This document shows, in pieces, positions 12,916 through 23,222 of a DNA stretch of 64,000 nucleotides; the stretch's first letter is position 1, and every line of letters starts with the position of its first letter. The stretch is from assembly GCF_011752565.1 (NCBI RefSeq), contig NZ_VWXK01000026.1, forward strand, positions 25,562 through 89,561, in the 5' to 3' direction. The notes under the pieces are model-generated. The model was given only the letters and a program-made list of their open reading frames with translations, made no database searches and was not told where the DNA came from. A program made the translations under genes and the position numbers. The stretch is from Pantoea sp. Ap-967 (GTDB lineage Bacteria > Pseudomonadota > Gammaproteobacteria > Pseudomonadales > Pseudomonadaceae).

Positions 12916-14934
12916 TCAATGAGCCTTTTCGATACGCCAGATGCCGAACGGCTGGTGCCAGGGTTCTATGCGCATCCACTGGGTTTTGCCGTGCCAGGTC
13001 CAGCGGTGGCCGTTCATCAAGTCCTCGCCCAGGGTATCGGCGTTGTCGCCCAGCCCCAGCTCCCACAGCGGTAGCTCGAAGCTGGCCTCCTGGGCGTTGT
13101 GCGGGTCGAGGCTGATCGCTACCAGGATGTAGTTGTCGCGCTCGCGCGTACGCTTGGCGAAGTACAGGATGTTGTCGTTCCAGCAGTTGAGGAAAACCAC
13201 CCCCAGGTGGGTTTGCAGGGCGCGGTTCTGCCGGCGAATGCGGTTGAGCTGGGCGATTTCGGCCACGATGTTGCCGGGCTGGGTGAAGTCGCGCGGACGG
13301 ATTTCGTACTTCTCCGAATCCAGGTATTCCTCCTTGCCCGGCAGCGGCGTGGCTTCGCACAGCTCGAAGCCCGAATACATGCCCCACAGCCCCGAGCCCA
13401 TGGTGGCAAGGGCTGCGCGAATGAGGAAGCCGGCACGGCCGGAGGTTTGCAGGAAGTAGGGGTTGATGTCTGGCGTGTTGACGAAGAAGTTTGGCCGGTA
13501 GCACTGGCTCCACGGCGGCTGGTTGAGTTCTTCGAAATACTCGCGCAGTTCCTGCTTGGTATTGCGCCAGGTGAAGTAGGTGTAGCTCTGGGCATACCCC
13601 ACCTTGCCCAGGCGCGCCATCATGGCCGGCTTGGTGAAGGCTTCGGCGAGGAAAATCACCTCGGGGTACTGGCTGCGCACATTGGCGATCAGCCATTGCC
13701 AGAACGGCAGCGGCTTGGTGTGCGGGTTGTCGACGCGGAAGGTCTTCACGCCCTCCTCCACCCAACCGACCACCACGTCGCGCAGGGCCAGCCACAGGCT
13801 CGGCACCGCTTCGGCGGCGTAGAAGTCGACGTTGACGATGTCCTGGTACTTTTTCGGCGGGTTCTCGGCGTAGCGAATGGTGCCGTCGGGGCGCCAGCTG
13901 AACCAGCCGGGGTGTTGCTTGAGCCAGGGGTGGTCCTGGGAGCACTGGATGGCGAAGTCCAGGGCGATTTCCAGGCCGTGCTCGGCGGCAGCGGCGACCA
14001 AGCGGCGGAAGTCTTCACGGCTGCCCAGTTGCGGGTGAATGGCTTCGTGGCCGCCCTCGTCGCTGCCGATGGCATAGGGGCTGCCGGGGTCGCCGGGCTC
14101 GGCACGCAGGGCATTGTTGCGGCCTTTGCGGTGCTGGGTGCCAATGGGGTGAATGGGTGGGAAGTACAGCACGTCGAAGCCCATGTCACGGATCATCGGC
14201 AGGCGTTCGTGCACGTCGTTGAAGGTGCCGTGGCGGCCGGGGCTGCTGGTGATCGAGCGGGGGAACAGCTCGTACCAACTGGCGAACAGCGCCGCCGGGC
14301 GGTCGACATCGACGGGGAATTCGCGGCTGCGGGTGAGGTAGCTGCGGTGCTCGGCATCGGCCATCAGGCGTGCGGTGTCGGGGTGCAGCAGCAGCGCCAC
14401 CTGGTCATCGGGTTTTAGCGCCACCAGGCGCTCGCGCAGGGCGCCGATTTCATCGCGCAGCACACCTTCGGTGAGGTCCATGCCCTGGCCCAGCATCAAC
14501 CGGCCCTCTTCGAGCTCCAGCTTGACCTCGACGCCGGCGTGGTACTTTCGCTCCAGGTCGTGGCAATAGGTGGCGAAGGGGTCGATCCAGGCCTCGATGC
14601 TGAACAGGTGTGGGCCGAGCTCGGATGGGGTGAACTCGGCCAGCCACAGGTCGTTGTCTGGTGAGTGCATGGGCACGCAATGCCAGCGGCGGCTGTTGGC
14701 CTGGCGCCAGTTGAGCATCACCGCCAGGCGGTCGTGGCCGTCGCTGTAGACCTTGCTGCTGACTGCAACTGGCTGGCCGCTGACGGCCTTGGCAGCGAAG
14801 GTGCCGGCTTCGAGTACCGGTTGGGTGTCTTCGATCACGATACGCGGCGCCAACAGCGCCTGGGACAGGCTGATGGCCTGGTCCGGGTGATCGTTCGCCA
14901 TGGGCACGCGTTCAAAGGGCTCGTTTCGTGACAT
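12916..14934 (-). CDS. glgE: alpha-1,4-glucan:maltose-1-phosphate maltosyltransferase GlgE
   Basis: A 672-residue GH13 subfamily 3 enzyme that extends alpha-1,4-glucan with maltose-1-phosphate. Visible family signs: the N-terminal beta domain (VSSKVYSDGHDRLAVMLNWR), DVLYFPPIHPIGTQHRKGRN, the nucleophile motif GVKTFRVDNPHTKPLPFW (~415) and the acid motif EVIFLAEAFTKP (~445). It is the first gene of the reverse block glgE-treS-glgB, the complete enzymatic route from trehalose to branched glucan. The chosen start (MSRNEPFERVPMANDHPD) is the longest; the internal ATG of MANDH, 11 codons in, is an alternative. Confidence 0.95.
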   Translation of the reverse strand: MSRNEPFERVPMANDHPDQAISLSQALLAPRIVIEDTQPVLEAGTFAAKAVSGQPVAVSSKVYSDGHDRLAVMLNWRQANSRRWHCVPMHSPDNDLWLAEFTPSELGPHLFSIEAWIDPFATYCHDLERKYHAGVEVKLELEEGRLMLGQGMDLTEGVLRDEIGALRERLVALKPDDQVALLLHPDTARLMADAEHRSYLTRSREFPVDVDRPAALFASWYELFPRSITSSPGRHGTFNDVHERLPMIRDMGFDVLYFPPIHPIGTQHRKGRNNALRAEPGDPGSPYAIGSDEGGHEAIHPQLGSREDFRRLVAAAAEHGLEIALDFAIQCSQDHPWLKQHPGWFSWRPDGTIRYAENPPKKYQDIVNVDFYAAEAVPSLWLALRDVVVGWVEEGVKTFRVDNPHTKPLPFWQWLIANVRSQYPEVIFLAEAFTKPAMMARLGKVGYAQSYTYFTWRNTKQELREYFEELNQPPWSQCYRPNFFVNTPDINPYFLQTSGRAGFLIRAALATMGSGLWGMYSGFELCEATPLPGKEEYLDSEKYEIRPRDFTQPGNIVAEIAQLNRIRRQNRALQTHLGVVFLNCWNDNILYFAKRTRERDNYILVAISLDPHNAQEASFELPLWELGLGDNADTLGEDLMNGHRWTWHGKTQWMRIEPWHQPFGIWRIEKAH

Positions 14935-15075
14935 CGACCTTGCTCCCTCAGGCTGGTGGCGGTAAGGGTTCAGAGCCGGGCACAGGCGTGGGGTTCAAAA
15001 AAATTGAGCGAACGGCAGCTGCCAGTGGTCAGAGCCTTCAGCACCTCTTTCCATTCACCCACGCGAGGTCAGGCC

Positions 15076-15237
15076 ATGAACATTCCCATTCCACCGGAGA
15101 CACCCGACCCCAACATCGACGACCCAAGCTTGCCGCCGCCCGTGCCGGAACAGGAACCGGACGAGCTGCCCATCAAGCCGACCATGCCGCCGACGGTGGG
15201 AGACCCGCCGAATGAGGAGCCCCCGGTGAAGGCTTAA
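15076..15237 (+). CDS. small proline/acid-rich protein, unknown
   Basis: A 53-residue ORF starting MNIPIPPETPDPNIDD, preceded by a ribosome site (GAGGTCAGG). It is almost entirely Pro, Glu, Asp and short hydrophobics (PPPVPEQEPDELPIKP), so probably disordered and strongly acidic. It diverges from glgE. The composition and ribosome site make it a plausible real gene, but I recognise no family and infer no function. Confidence 0.6.
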   Translation: MNIPIPPETPDPNIDDPSLPPPVPEQEPDELPIKPTMPPTVGDPPNEEPPVKA

Positions 15238-15258
15238 GGGTAGACGTTCATACCCGGA

Positions 15259-15365
15259 CTGCGCTGTCGCGCTGGGAACATTCAATCCCCTGTAAGCGCG
15301 GGCTTGCCCGCTCCCACAGGGGATCACGGCCTGCCTGCGTGCAATGTTCCCAACGCAACAGCGCA
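15259..15365. repeat. nested inverted repeat enclosing a REP hairpin
   Basis: Outer arms CTGCGCTGTCGCGCTGGGAA (from 15259) and TTCCCAACGCAACAGCGCAG (ending 15365) enclose an inner hairpin CCCCTGT...GCGGGCTTGCCCGC...ACAGGGG (15287-15322). It lies between the small acid protein and the convergent acyl-CoA ligase and could act as a two-way terminator. The outer arms are not part of the common REP. Confidence 0.75.
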
Positions 15366-15441
15366 GCCCGCAGGGCTGGGTGATCTCCGCAAGGTCGGCC
15401 TGTTTGCGTAGCCCTGCCACCGGTGTTGCCCTGGGCTACCG

Positions 15442-17118
15442 TCATCGAACCGCGCCGACTTCCGCCACACTGATCTCGCGCATGCGGAATTTCTGCACCT
15501 TGCCGGTCACCGTCATCGGAAACTCGTCAACGAAGCGAAAATGCCGCGGCACCTTGAAGTGCGCGATGCGTGCCTTGCACCAGCCCTGTAGTTCCTCGAC
15601 CGTGAGGCTGTGGCCAGGGTGCAATTTGATCCAGGCGACGATCTCCTCACCATACCGGCTGCAGGGAATGCCGATTACCTGCGCATCGGCCACCGCTGGG
15701 TGGGTATGGAAGAACTCTTCCAGTTCACGCGGGTAGATGTTCTCGCCGCCACGAATGATCATGTCCTTGTTACGCCCGACGATGCGCACATGGCCGTGCT
15801 CGTCCATTACCGCCAGGTCGCCGGAATGCATCCACCCTGCCGGGTCGATGGCCTCGGCCGTGGCCTGGGGGTTGTCCCAGTAGCCAAGCATCACGCTGTA
15901 GCCGCGGGTGCACAATTCACCGATCTGGCCGCGGGGGACGATACAGCCGTCGGCATCCACCAACTTGCTCTCCAACTGCGGCTGGGTGCGGCCGACGGTG
16001 GTCACGCGCAGTTCCAGTTCGTCGTCCGGGCCGGTTTGCAGCGACACCGGGCTGGTTTCGGTCATGCCGTAGGCGATTTGCACCTGGGCCATGTGTAGCT
16101 GGTCGATCACCCGGCGCATCACCTCGATCGGGCAGGTGGCGCCTGCCATGATGCCGCTGCGCAGGCTCGACAAGTTCAGCGTGGTGCGTGAAGGGTGGTC
16201 GAGCATGGCGATGAACATGGTCGGCACCCCATACAGAATGCTGGCGCGCTCCTCGGCCACGGCGCGCAGGGTGAGTTCGGCGTCGAAGGCATCGTTGGGG
16301 TAGACCATGGTGCTGCCATGGGTGATGCAGCCCAGGTTGGCCATCACCATGCCGAAGCAGTGGTACAGCGGCACCGGAATCACCATGCGGTCGCGCTCGC
16401 TGAGGCCCAGGCTTTCGCCCACCATGAAACCGTTGTTGAGGATGTTGTAGTGGCTGAGCGTGGCGCCCTTGGGTGCGCCGGTGGTACCGGAGGTGTACTG
16501 GATGTTCACCGGCTGGTCGAACTGCAGGCTGTGCTGGCGCGCGGCGTAGGCCTCGGGCGGGGTCTGCCCTGCCCGCTCGGCCAGCGTCTGCCAGGGCAGG
16601 AACCCCGCCGGTGGGCTGGCGGCCAGGCTAATCACGCCGCGCAAGGCTGGCAGGCCTTCGCTGGCCAGCTGGCCGGGGGGCGTGAGCGCAAGCTCAGGCA
16701 GCAGTGCCTGCACCATGGCGTGGTAGTCAGACGTTTTGAAGGCATCGGCGCACACCAGCCAGCGGCAGCCAGACTGGCGTAGTACGTATTCCAGTTCCCC
16801 CACACGGTAAGCCGGGTTGATGTTGACCAGAATCGCGCCAACCTTGGCGCTGGCCAGCTGCAAGATGCACCACTGGGCGCAGTTCGGCGCCCAGATACCG
16901 ACCCGGTCGCCGGAGTTCACGCCCAGGGCCATCAGGGCGCGGGCAAGCAGGTCGACCTGTTCGGCCAGTTGCCGCCAGCTGTAGCGAAGGCCCTGGTGGC
17001 GCACCACCAGCGCCTCGCCGTCGGCGCAGCGGGCCACGGTGGCGTCGAAGGCCTGGCCGATGGTCAGGGTCAGCAGCGGTTGGTCCTGGCGGCCGCGGGT
17101 GTAGCTTGGTTGACTCAT
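15442..17118 (-). CDS. AMP-binding acyl-CoA ligase
   Basis: A 558-residue ANL-superfamily ligase that activates a carboxylic acid as acyl-AMP and then as acyl-CoA. Motifs: P-loop YTSGTTGAPKGATLSHYN (~185), YGMTETSPVS (~330), SGDLAVMDEHGHVRIVGRNKD (~420) with the hinge, and the catalytic Lys region TGKVQKFR at the end. Start ATG follows AAGAAGGGA. It is divergent from the liu operon and shares a regulatory region holding two palindromic operators. A medium- or branched-chain acyl substrate linked to leucine or isoprenoid breakdown is likely by context, but the substrate cannot be read from the sequence. Confidence 0.88.
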   Translation of the reverse strand: MSQPSYTRGRQDQPLLTLTIGQAFDATVARCADGEALVVRHQGLRYSWRQLAEQVDLLARALMALGVNSGDRVGIWAPNCAQWCILQLASAKVGAILVNINPAYRVGELEYVLRQSGCRWLVCADAFKTSDYHAMVQALLPELALTPPGQLASEGLPALRGVISLAASPPAGFLPWQTLAERAGQTPPEAYAARQHSLQFDQPVNIQYTSGTTGAPKGATLSHYNILNNGFMVGESLGLSERDRMVIPVPLYHCFGMVMANLGCITHGSTMVYPNDAFDAELTLRAVAEERASILYGVPTMFIAMLDHPSRTTLNLSSLRSGIMAGATCPIEVMRRVIDQLHMAQVQIAYGMTETSPVSLQTGPDDELELRVTTVGRTQPQLESKLVDADGCIVPRGQIGELCTRGYSVMLGYWDNPQATAEAIDPAGWMHSGDLAVMDEHGHVRIVGRNKDMIIRGGENIYPRELEEFFHTHPAVADAQVIGIPCSRYGEEIVAWIKLHPGHSLTVEELQGWCKARIAHFKVPRHFRFVDEFPMTVTGKVQKFRMREISVAEVGAVR

Positions 17119-17182
17119 GGGTGTCCCTTCTTGTGGTTGTTCTGGGCACGGCTGATGCGAGCGGAGAATACTCTGGCGCAGA

Positions 17183-17198
17183 TTTACGTTTACGTAAA
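17183..17198. promoter_or_regulatory. palindromic operator 1 (LiuR/GnyR-like)
   Basis: TTTACGTTTACGTAAA is a near-perfect palindrome (one mismatched centre pair). It resembles the operator of MerR-family LiuR/GnyR regulators of leucine/isovalerate degradation as I recall it. It is the copy nearer the acyl-CoA ligase start. Confidence 0.65.
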
Positions 17199-17232
17199 GG
17201 TTATGAGCCGATTGACAGTGGTGGGATGCAGG

Positions 17233-17248
17233 TTTACGTTAACGTAAA
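17233..17248. promoter_or_regulatory. palindromic operator 2 (LiuR/GnyR-like)
   Basis: TTTACGTTAACGTAAA is a perfect 16-bp palindrome, exactly 50 bp (about five helical turns) from operator 1. TTGACA (17212-17217) lies 15 bp upstream and could be the -35 of the liuA promoter, putting the operator over the spacer and -10, as usual for MerR-type control. The promoter assignment is inference. Confidence 0.65.
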
Positions 17249-17335
17249 GGTGATGAACAACACCCCCCAGGGTCCGGTGCCGGATCCTTGAGCTACGGTG
17301 TTACCCAAACTTCAAGAACAACAAGGTGCCCCCGC

Positions 17336-18499
17336 ATGCATTACCCCACCCTGAACTTCGCCCTGGGCGAAACCATCGACATGCTCCGCGACCAGGTGCG
17401 CACCTTCGTCGCCGCCGAACTGGCCCCACGCGCCCAGCAGATCGACCACGACAACCTGTTCCCCGCCGACATGTGGCGCAAATTCGGCGACATGGGCCTG
17501 CTGGGCATCACCGTGCCCGAGGAGTACGGCGGCGCCGGCCTGGGCTACCTGGCCCATGTGGTGGCGATGGAAGAAATCAGCCGCGGCTCGGCCTCGGTGG
17601 CCCTGTCCTACGGCGCCCATTCCAACCTCTGCGTGAACCAGATCAACCGCAACGGCAGCCCTGCGCAGAAGCAGAAATACCTGCCCAAGTTGGTCAGCGG
17701 CGAGCACATCGGCGCCCTGGCCATGAGCGAACCCAACGCCGGTTCCGACGTGGTGTCGATGAAGCTGCGGGCGGAAAAACGCGGCGACCGCTACGTGCTC
17801 AACGGCAGCAAGACCTGGATCACCAATGGCCCCGACGCCAATACCTACGTGATCTACGCCAAAACCGACCTGGACAAGGGCGCCCACGGCATCACCGCGT
17901 TCATCGTCGAACGTGACTGGAAAGGCTTCAGCCGCAGCAACAAGTTCGACAAGCTGGGCATGCGCGGCTCCAACACCTGCGAGCTGTTCTTCGACGGTGT
18001 GGAAGTGCCGGAGGAAAACATCCTCGGCCAGCTCAACGGCGGTGTGCGGGTGCTGATGAGCGGCCTGGACTACGAGCGCGTGGTGCTGTCCGGTGGCCCC
18101 ACCGGCATCATGCAAAGCTGCATGGACCTGGTGGTGCCCTACATCCACGACCGCAAGCAGTTCGGCCAGAGCATTGGCGAGTTCCAGCTGATTCAGGGCA
18201 AGATCGCCGACATGTACACCCAGCTCAACGCCAGCCGCGCCTACCTGTACGCCGTGGCCCAGGCCTGCGACCGTGGCGAAACCACGCGCAAGGACGCCGC
18301 CGGGGTGATTCTGTACACCGCCGAGCGCGCCACGCAAATGGCCCTGGAGGCGATCCAGATTCTCGGTGGCAACGGCTACATCAACGAATTCCCGGCCGGC
18401 CGCCTGCTGCGCGATGCCAAGCTGTACGAGATCGGTGCCGGCACCAGCGAAATCCGCCGGATGCTGATTGGCCGCGAACTGTTCAACGAAACCCGCTGA
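17336..18499 (+). CDS. liuA: isovaleryl-CoA dehydrogenase
   Basis: A 387-residue acyl-CoA dehydrogenase that oxidises isovaleryl-CoA to 3-methylcrotonyl-CoA in leucine catabolism, passing electrons to ETF. The ATG at 17336 (MHYPTLNFALGETIDMLRDQ) follows AAGGTG and matches the family start; the open frame runs a little further up. Family signatures: AMSEPNAGSDVVSMKLRAEK (FAD/substrate region, ~135), GLDYERVVLSGGP holding the Glu expected as catalytic base in IVDs (~245), and the C-terminal LGGNGYINEFPAGRLLRDAK. First gene of liuABCD. Confidence 0.96.
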   Translation: MHYPTLNFALGETIDMLRDQVRTFVAAELAPRAQQIDHDNLFPADMWRKFGDMGLLGITVPEEYGGAGLGYLAHVVAMEEISRGSASVALSYGAHSNLCVNQINRNGSPAQKQKYLPKLVSGEHIGALAMSEPNAGSDVVSMKLRAEKRGDRYVLNGSKTWITNGPDANTYVIYAKTDLDKGAHGITAFIVERDWKGFSRSNKFDKLGMRGSNTCELFFDGVEVPEENILGQLNGGVRVLMSGLDYERVVLSGGPTGIMQSCMDLVVPYIHDRKQFGQSIGEFQLIQGKIADMYTQLNASRAYLYAVAQACDRGETTRKDAAGVILYTAERATQMALEAIQILGGNGYINEFPAGRLLRDAKLYEIGAGTSEIRRMLIGRELFNETR

Positions 18500-18518
18500 G
18501 CACAAGGGACAGGCGCAC

Positions 18519-20126
<1,608 letters not shown>

Positions 20127-20129
20127 CCC

Positions 20130-20945
20130 ATGAGCGATTTCAGCACCCTCGAAGTGACCCGCGACCCCCGCGGCTTCGCCACCCTGTGGCTGAGCCGCGA
20201 GGACAAGAACAACGCCTTCAACGCGCTGATGATCCGCGAGCTGATCGTTGCCCTCGACCAGCTGGCCGAAGACGCCAGCCTGCGCTTCCTGCTGCTGCGC
20301 GGCCGTGGCCGGCATTTCAGCGCCGGCGCCGACCTGGCCTGGATGCAGCAATCGGCGCAGCTGGACTTCAACACCAACCTCGATGACGCCCGCGAACTTG
20401 GCGAGCTGATGTACGCCCTGCACCGCCTCAAGGCGCCCACCCTGGCCGTGGTGCAAGGCGCCGCCTTCGGTGGTGCGCTGGGGCTGATCAGTTGTTGCGA
20501 CATGGCGATTGGCGCCGACGATGCCCAGCTGTGCCTGTCGGAAGTGCGTATCGGCCTGGCGCCGGCGGTCATCAGCCCGTTCGTGGTCAAGGCCATTGGC
20601 GAGCGCGCCGCGCGCCGCTATGCCCTCAGCGCCGAGCGCTTCAGCGGCGTGCGGGCCCGTGAGCTGGGCCTGCTGGCCGAGGTATACCCCGCCAGTGAGC
20701 TGGACGCACAGGTCGAAGCCTGGGTGAACAACCTGCTGCAGAACAGCCCGCAAGCGCTGCGCGCCACCAAGGACCTGCTGCGCGAAGTGGACGATGGCGA
20801 ACTCAGCCCTGCGCTGCGCCGCTACTGCGAAAACACCATCGCCCGCATCCGCGTCAGCGCCGAAGGCCAGGAGGGCCTGCGGGCCTTCCTGGAAAAACGC
20901 CGCCCTGCCTGGCAAACCGATGACACGAAGGAGCCGCGCCCATGA
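20130..20945 (+). CDS. liuC: 3-methylglutaconyl-CoA hydratase
   Basis: A 271-residue crotonase-fold enzyme that hydrates 3-methylglutaconyl-CoA to HMG-CoA. Seen: CoA/oxyanion motif GRHFSAGADLAWM (~60), VQGAAFGGALGLISCCDMAIG (~110) and the catalytic Glu region LCLSEVRIGLAPAVISPF. Length and position between liuB and liuD identify it among enoyl-CoA hydratases. Its stop overlaps the liuD ATG (ATGA, 20942-20945). No HMG-CoA lyase (liuE) gene follows, so the last pathway step must be encoded elsewhere. Confidence 0.94.
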   Translation: MSDFSTLEVTRDPRGFATLWLSREDKNNAFNALMIRELIVALDQLAEDASLRFLLLRGRGRHFSAGADLAWMQQSAQLDFNTNLDDARELGELMYALHRLKAPTLAVVQGAAFGGALGLISCCDMAIGADDAQLCLSEVRIGLAPAVISPFVVKAIGERAARRYALSAERFSGVRARELGLLAEVYPASELDAQVEAWVNNLLQNSPQALRATKDLLREVDDGELSPALRRYCENTIARIRVSAEGQEGLRAFLEKRRPAWQTDDTKEPRP

Positions 20946-22894
20946 GCCGCCCCGTTCTGACCACCCTGCTGGTCGCCAACCGCGGCGAAATCGCCTGCCG
21001 GGTCATGCGCACCGCCAAGGCCATGGGCCTGACCACGGTCGCCGTGCACAGCGCCATCGACCGCGACGCGCGCCACAGCCGCGAAGCCGACATCCGCGTC
21101 GACCTGGGCGGCAGCAAGCCTGCCGACAGTTACCTGGTGATCGACAAGCTCCTCGCAGCGGCCAAGGCCAGTGGCGCCCAGGCGATTCACCCAGGCTACG
21201 GGTTTCTTTCCGAGAACGCCGGTTTCGCCCGCGCCATCGAGCAAGCCGGGCTGATGTTCCTCGGCCCGCCGGCCAGCGCCATCGACGCCATGGGCAGCAA
21301 GTCGGCGGCCAAGGCCCTGATGGAAGATGCCGGGGTGCCCCTGGTACCCGGTTACCACGGCGAGGCCCAGGACCTGGACACCTTCCGCGCCGCCGCCGAG
21401 CGTATCGGCTACCCGGTGCTGCTCAAGGCCAGCGCCGGTGGCGGTGGCAAGGGCATGAAGGTGGTGGAGGAAGAAAGCCAGCTGGCCGATGCCCTGGCCT
21501 CGGCCCAGCGCGAGGCCCAGTCGTCGTTCGGCGATGCGCGCATGCTGGTGGAAAAGTACGTGCTCAAGCCGCGCCATGTGGAAATCCAGGTGTTTGCCGA
21601 CCAACACGGCAACTGCCTGTACCTCAATGAGCGCGACTGTTCGATTCAGCGCCGCCACCAGAAGGTCGTCGAGGAGGCACCGGCCCCGGGCCTGTCTACC
21701 GAGCTGCGCCGGGCCATGGGCGAAGCCGCGGTGCGGGCGGCCCAGGCCATTGGCTACGTGGGCGCTGGCACCGTGGAGTTCTTGCTCGATGCCCGTGGCG
21801 AATTCTTCTTCATGGAGATGAACACCCGCCTGCAGGTGGAGCACCCCGTCACCGAGGCCATCACCGGCCTTGACCTGGTGGCCTGGCAGATCCGCGTGGC
21901 CTGCGGCGAGCCGCTGCCACTGACCCAGGCGCAGGTGCCGCTGGTTGGCCATGCCATCGAAGTGCGGCTGTACGCCGAGGACCCGGCCAACGAATTTCTG
22001 CCGGCCACCGGCACCCTGGCGTTGTACCGCGAATCGGCGGCCGGTGAAGGCCGCCGTGTGGACAGTGGCGTCAGCGAAGGCGATAGCGTGTCGCCGTTCT
22101 ACGACCCGATGCTGGGCAAGCTGATTGCCTGGGGCCAGGACCGCGAGCAGGCGCGCCTGCGGTTGCTGGCGATGCTCGATGAGTTTGCCATTGGCGGGGT
22201 GAAGACCAATATCGCCTTCCTGCGGCGCATCCTTGCCCACCCGGCGTTTGCCGAGGCGGAACTGGACACGGGGTTCATCCCCCGCCACCAGCAGGCGTTG
22301 CTGCCTGCGCCCGAGGCCTTGCCTGCCGGCTTCTGGGAAGCGGCGGCCGAGGCCTGGCTGCAAGGCCAGGCGCGGAGCACGCGCGATGACGATGCCGGTT
22401 CGCCATGGGCCGAGCGCAATGGCTTGCGCCTGGGTTTGCCGGCGCGCAGCAGCCTGCACCTGGTGAGTGGCGGTGAGCGCCAAGCGGTGGCGTTGGAACG
22501 CACCAGCGCGCCGACGTGGCAGTTGGACGGTGAGCAGTTGGGGCATGACGCGGGCGGTGTTCGTCGCCGCCACCTGGCGGTGCGCCGGGGTGGCACGTTG
22601 TTCCTGCGCTGGGGCGGTGAGGTGCATGCCGTAGAGGCCTTCGACCCGATCGCCGAGGCTGAAGCCAGCCATGGCCAGCAAGGCGGGCTGGGGGCGCCGA
22701 TGAACGGTAGCATCGTGCGCGTGCTGGTGCAGCCTGGGCAGGTGGTGGAAGCGGGCACGGCGCTGGTGGTGTTGGAGGCCATGAAGATGGAGCACAGCAT
22801 CCGTGCGCCCCACGGTGGGACGGTGAAGGCGCTGTTTTGCCAGGAGGGGGATATGGTGAGCGAAGGGGCGGTGCTGGTTGAGTTGGTGGAGTGA
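20942..22894 (+). CDS. liuD: methylcrotonyl-CoA carboxylase, biotin-carrying (alpha) subunit
   Basis: A 650-residue protein with biotin carboxylase, linker and biotin carrier parts. Seen: LLVANRGEIACRVMRTAKAM at the start, the ATP-grasp glycine loop KASAGGGGKGMK (~165), EMNTRLQVEHPVTE (~295), and the biotinyl motif EAMKMEH with the modified Lys near residue 615. It charges biotin with CO2 for LiuB. Last gene of the operon; a large palindromic repeat element lies downstream and may terminate it. Confidence 0.96.
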   Translation: MSRPVLTTLLVANRGEIACRVMRTAKAMGLTTVAVHSAIDRDARHSREADIRVDLGGSKPADSYLVIDKLLAAAKASGAQAIHPGYGFLSENAGFARAIEQAGLMFLGPPASAIDAMGSKSAAKALMEDAGVPLVPGYHGEAQDLDTFRAAAERIGYPVLLKASAGGGGKGMKVVEEESQLADALASAQREAQSSFGDARMLVEKYVLKPRHVEIQVFADQHGNCLYLNERDCSIQRRHQKVVEEAPAPGLSTELRRAMGEAAVRAAQAIGYVGAGTVEFLLDARGEFFFMEMNTRLQVEHPVTEAITGLDLVAWQIRVACGEPLPLTQAQVPLVGHAIEVRLYAEDPANEFLPATGTLALYRESAAGEGRRVDSGVSEGDSVSPFYDPMLGKLIAWGQDREQARLRLLAMLDEFAIGGVKTNIAFLRRILAHPAFAEAELDTGFIPRHQQALLPAPEALPAGFWEAAAEAWLQGQARSTRDDDAGSPWAERNGLRLGLPARSSLHLVSGGERQAVALERTSAPTWQLDGEQLGHDAGGVRRRHLAVRRGGTLFLRWGGEVHAVEAFDPIAEAEASHGQQGGLGAPMNGSIVRVLVQPGQVVEAGTALVVLEAMKMEHSIRAPHGGTVKALFCQEGDMVSEGAVLVELVE

Positions 22895-22964
22895 GGCTGC
22901 CTGACGGGGGATTTTTGGCGCCTGTGAGATCGAGCGCCGCGCGCTTGGCATGGCATCGTTGGCG

Positions 22965-23198
22965 CCTATGAGATCGAGCGCCGCCCGCGCGGCGCTTCGC
23001 GAGCTATGCTCGCTCCTACGTTTGTTTCGGGCCAATGTTCATGTGGCCAGCGCGCGCGCCGCCTTGGCGTATGTCTCGATATCGAGGTGAACGAACAAGG
23101 CGTTCGCGCGCGATGGCACAGGCGATACTGGCCCGAAACAAACGTAGGAGCGAGCATAGCTCGCGAAGCGCCGCGCGGGCGGCGCTCGATCTCACAGG
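22965..23198. repeat. large nested palindromic element, copy A
   Basis: Arms of ~69 nt (22965-23033 and 23130-23198) are near-perfect inverted copies: the left arm runs through GAGATCGAGCGCCGC and CGCTCCTACGTTTGTTTCGG to GGGCC, and the right arm returns. Inside lies a second imperfect inverted repeat around CTCGATATCGAG (23075-23086), the symmetry centre. A second copy of the whole design is at 41532-41780. No ORF lies inside. The arms contain the GAGCGAGC-type REP core, so the element may be a composite REP structure. Confidence 0.8.
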
Positions 23199-23222
23199 CA
23201 CCAAAGACGCCACGCCAAGCCC

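Noticed and set aside
20822..23035. 737-residue reverse ORF opposite liuD
   Set aside because: Antisense of the biotin carboxylase; LiuD is certain.
22965..23198. CRISPR or attachment-site reading of the repeated arms
   Set aside because: The repeats are inverted arms of one palindrome, not regularly spaced direct repeats with spacers; no cas genes or integrase nearby.
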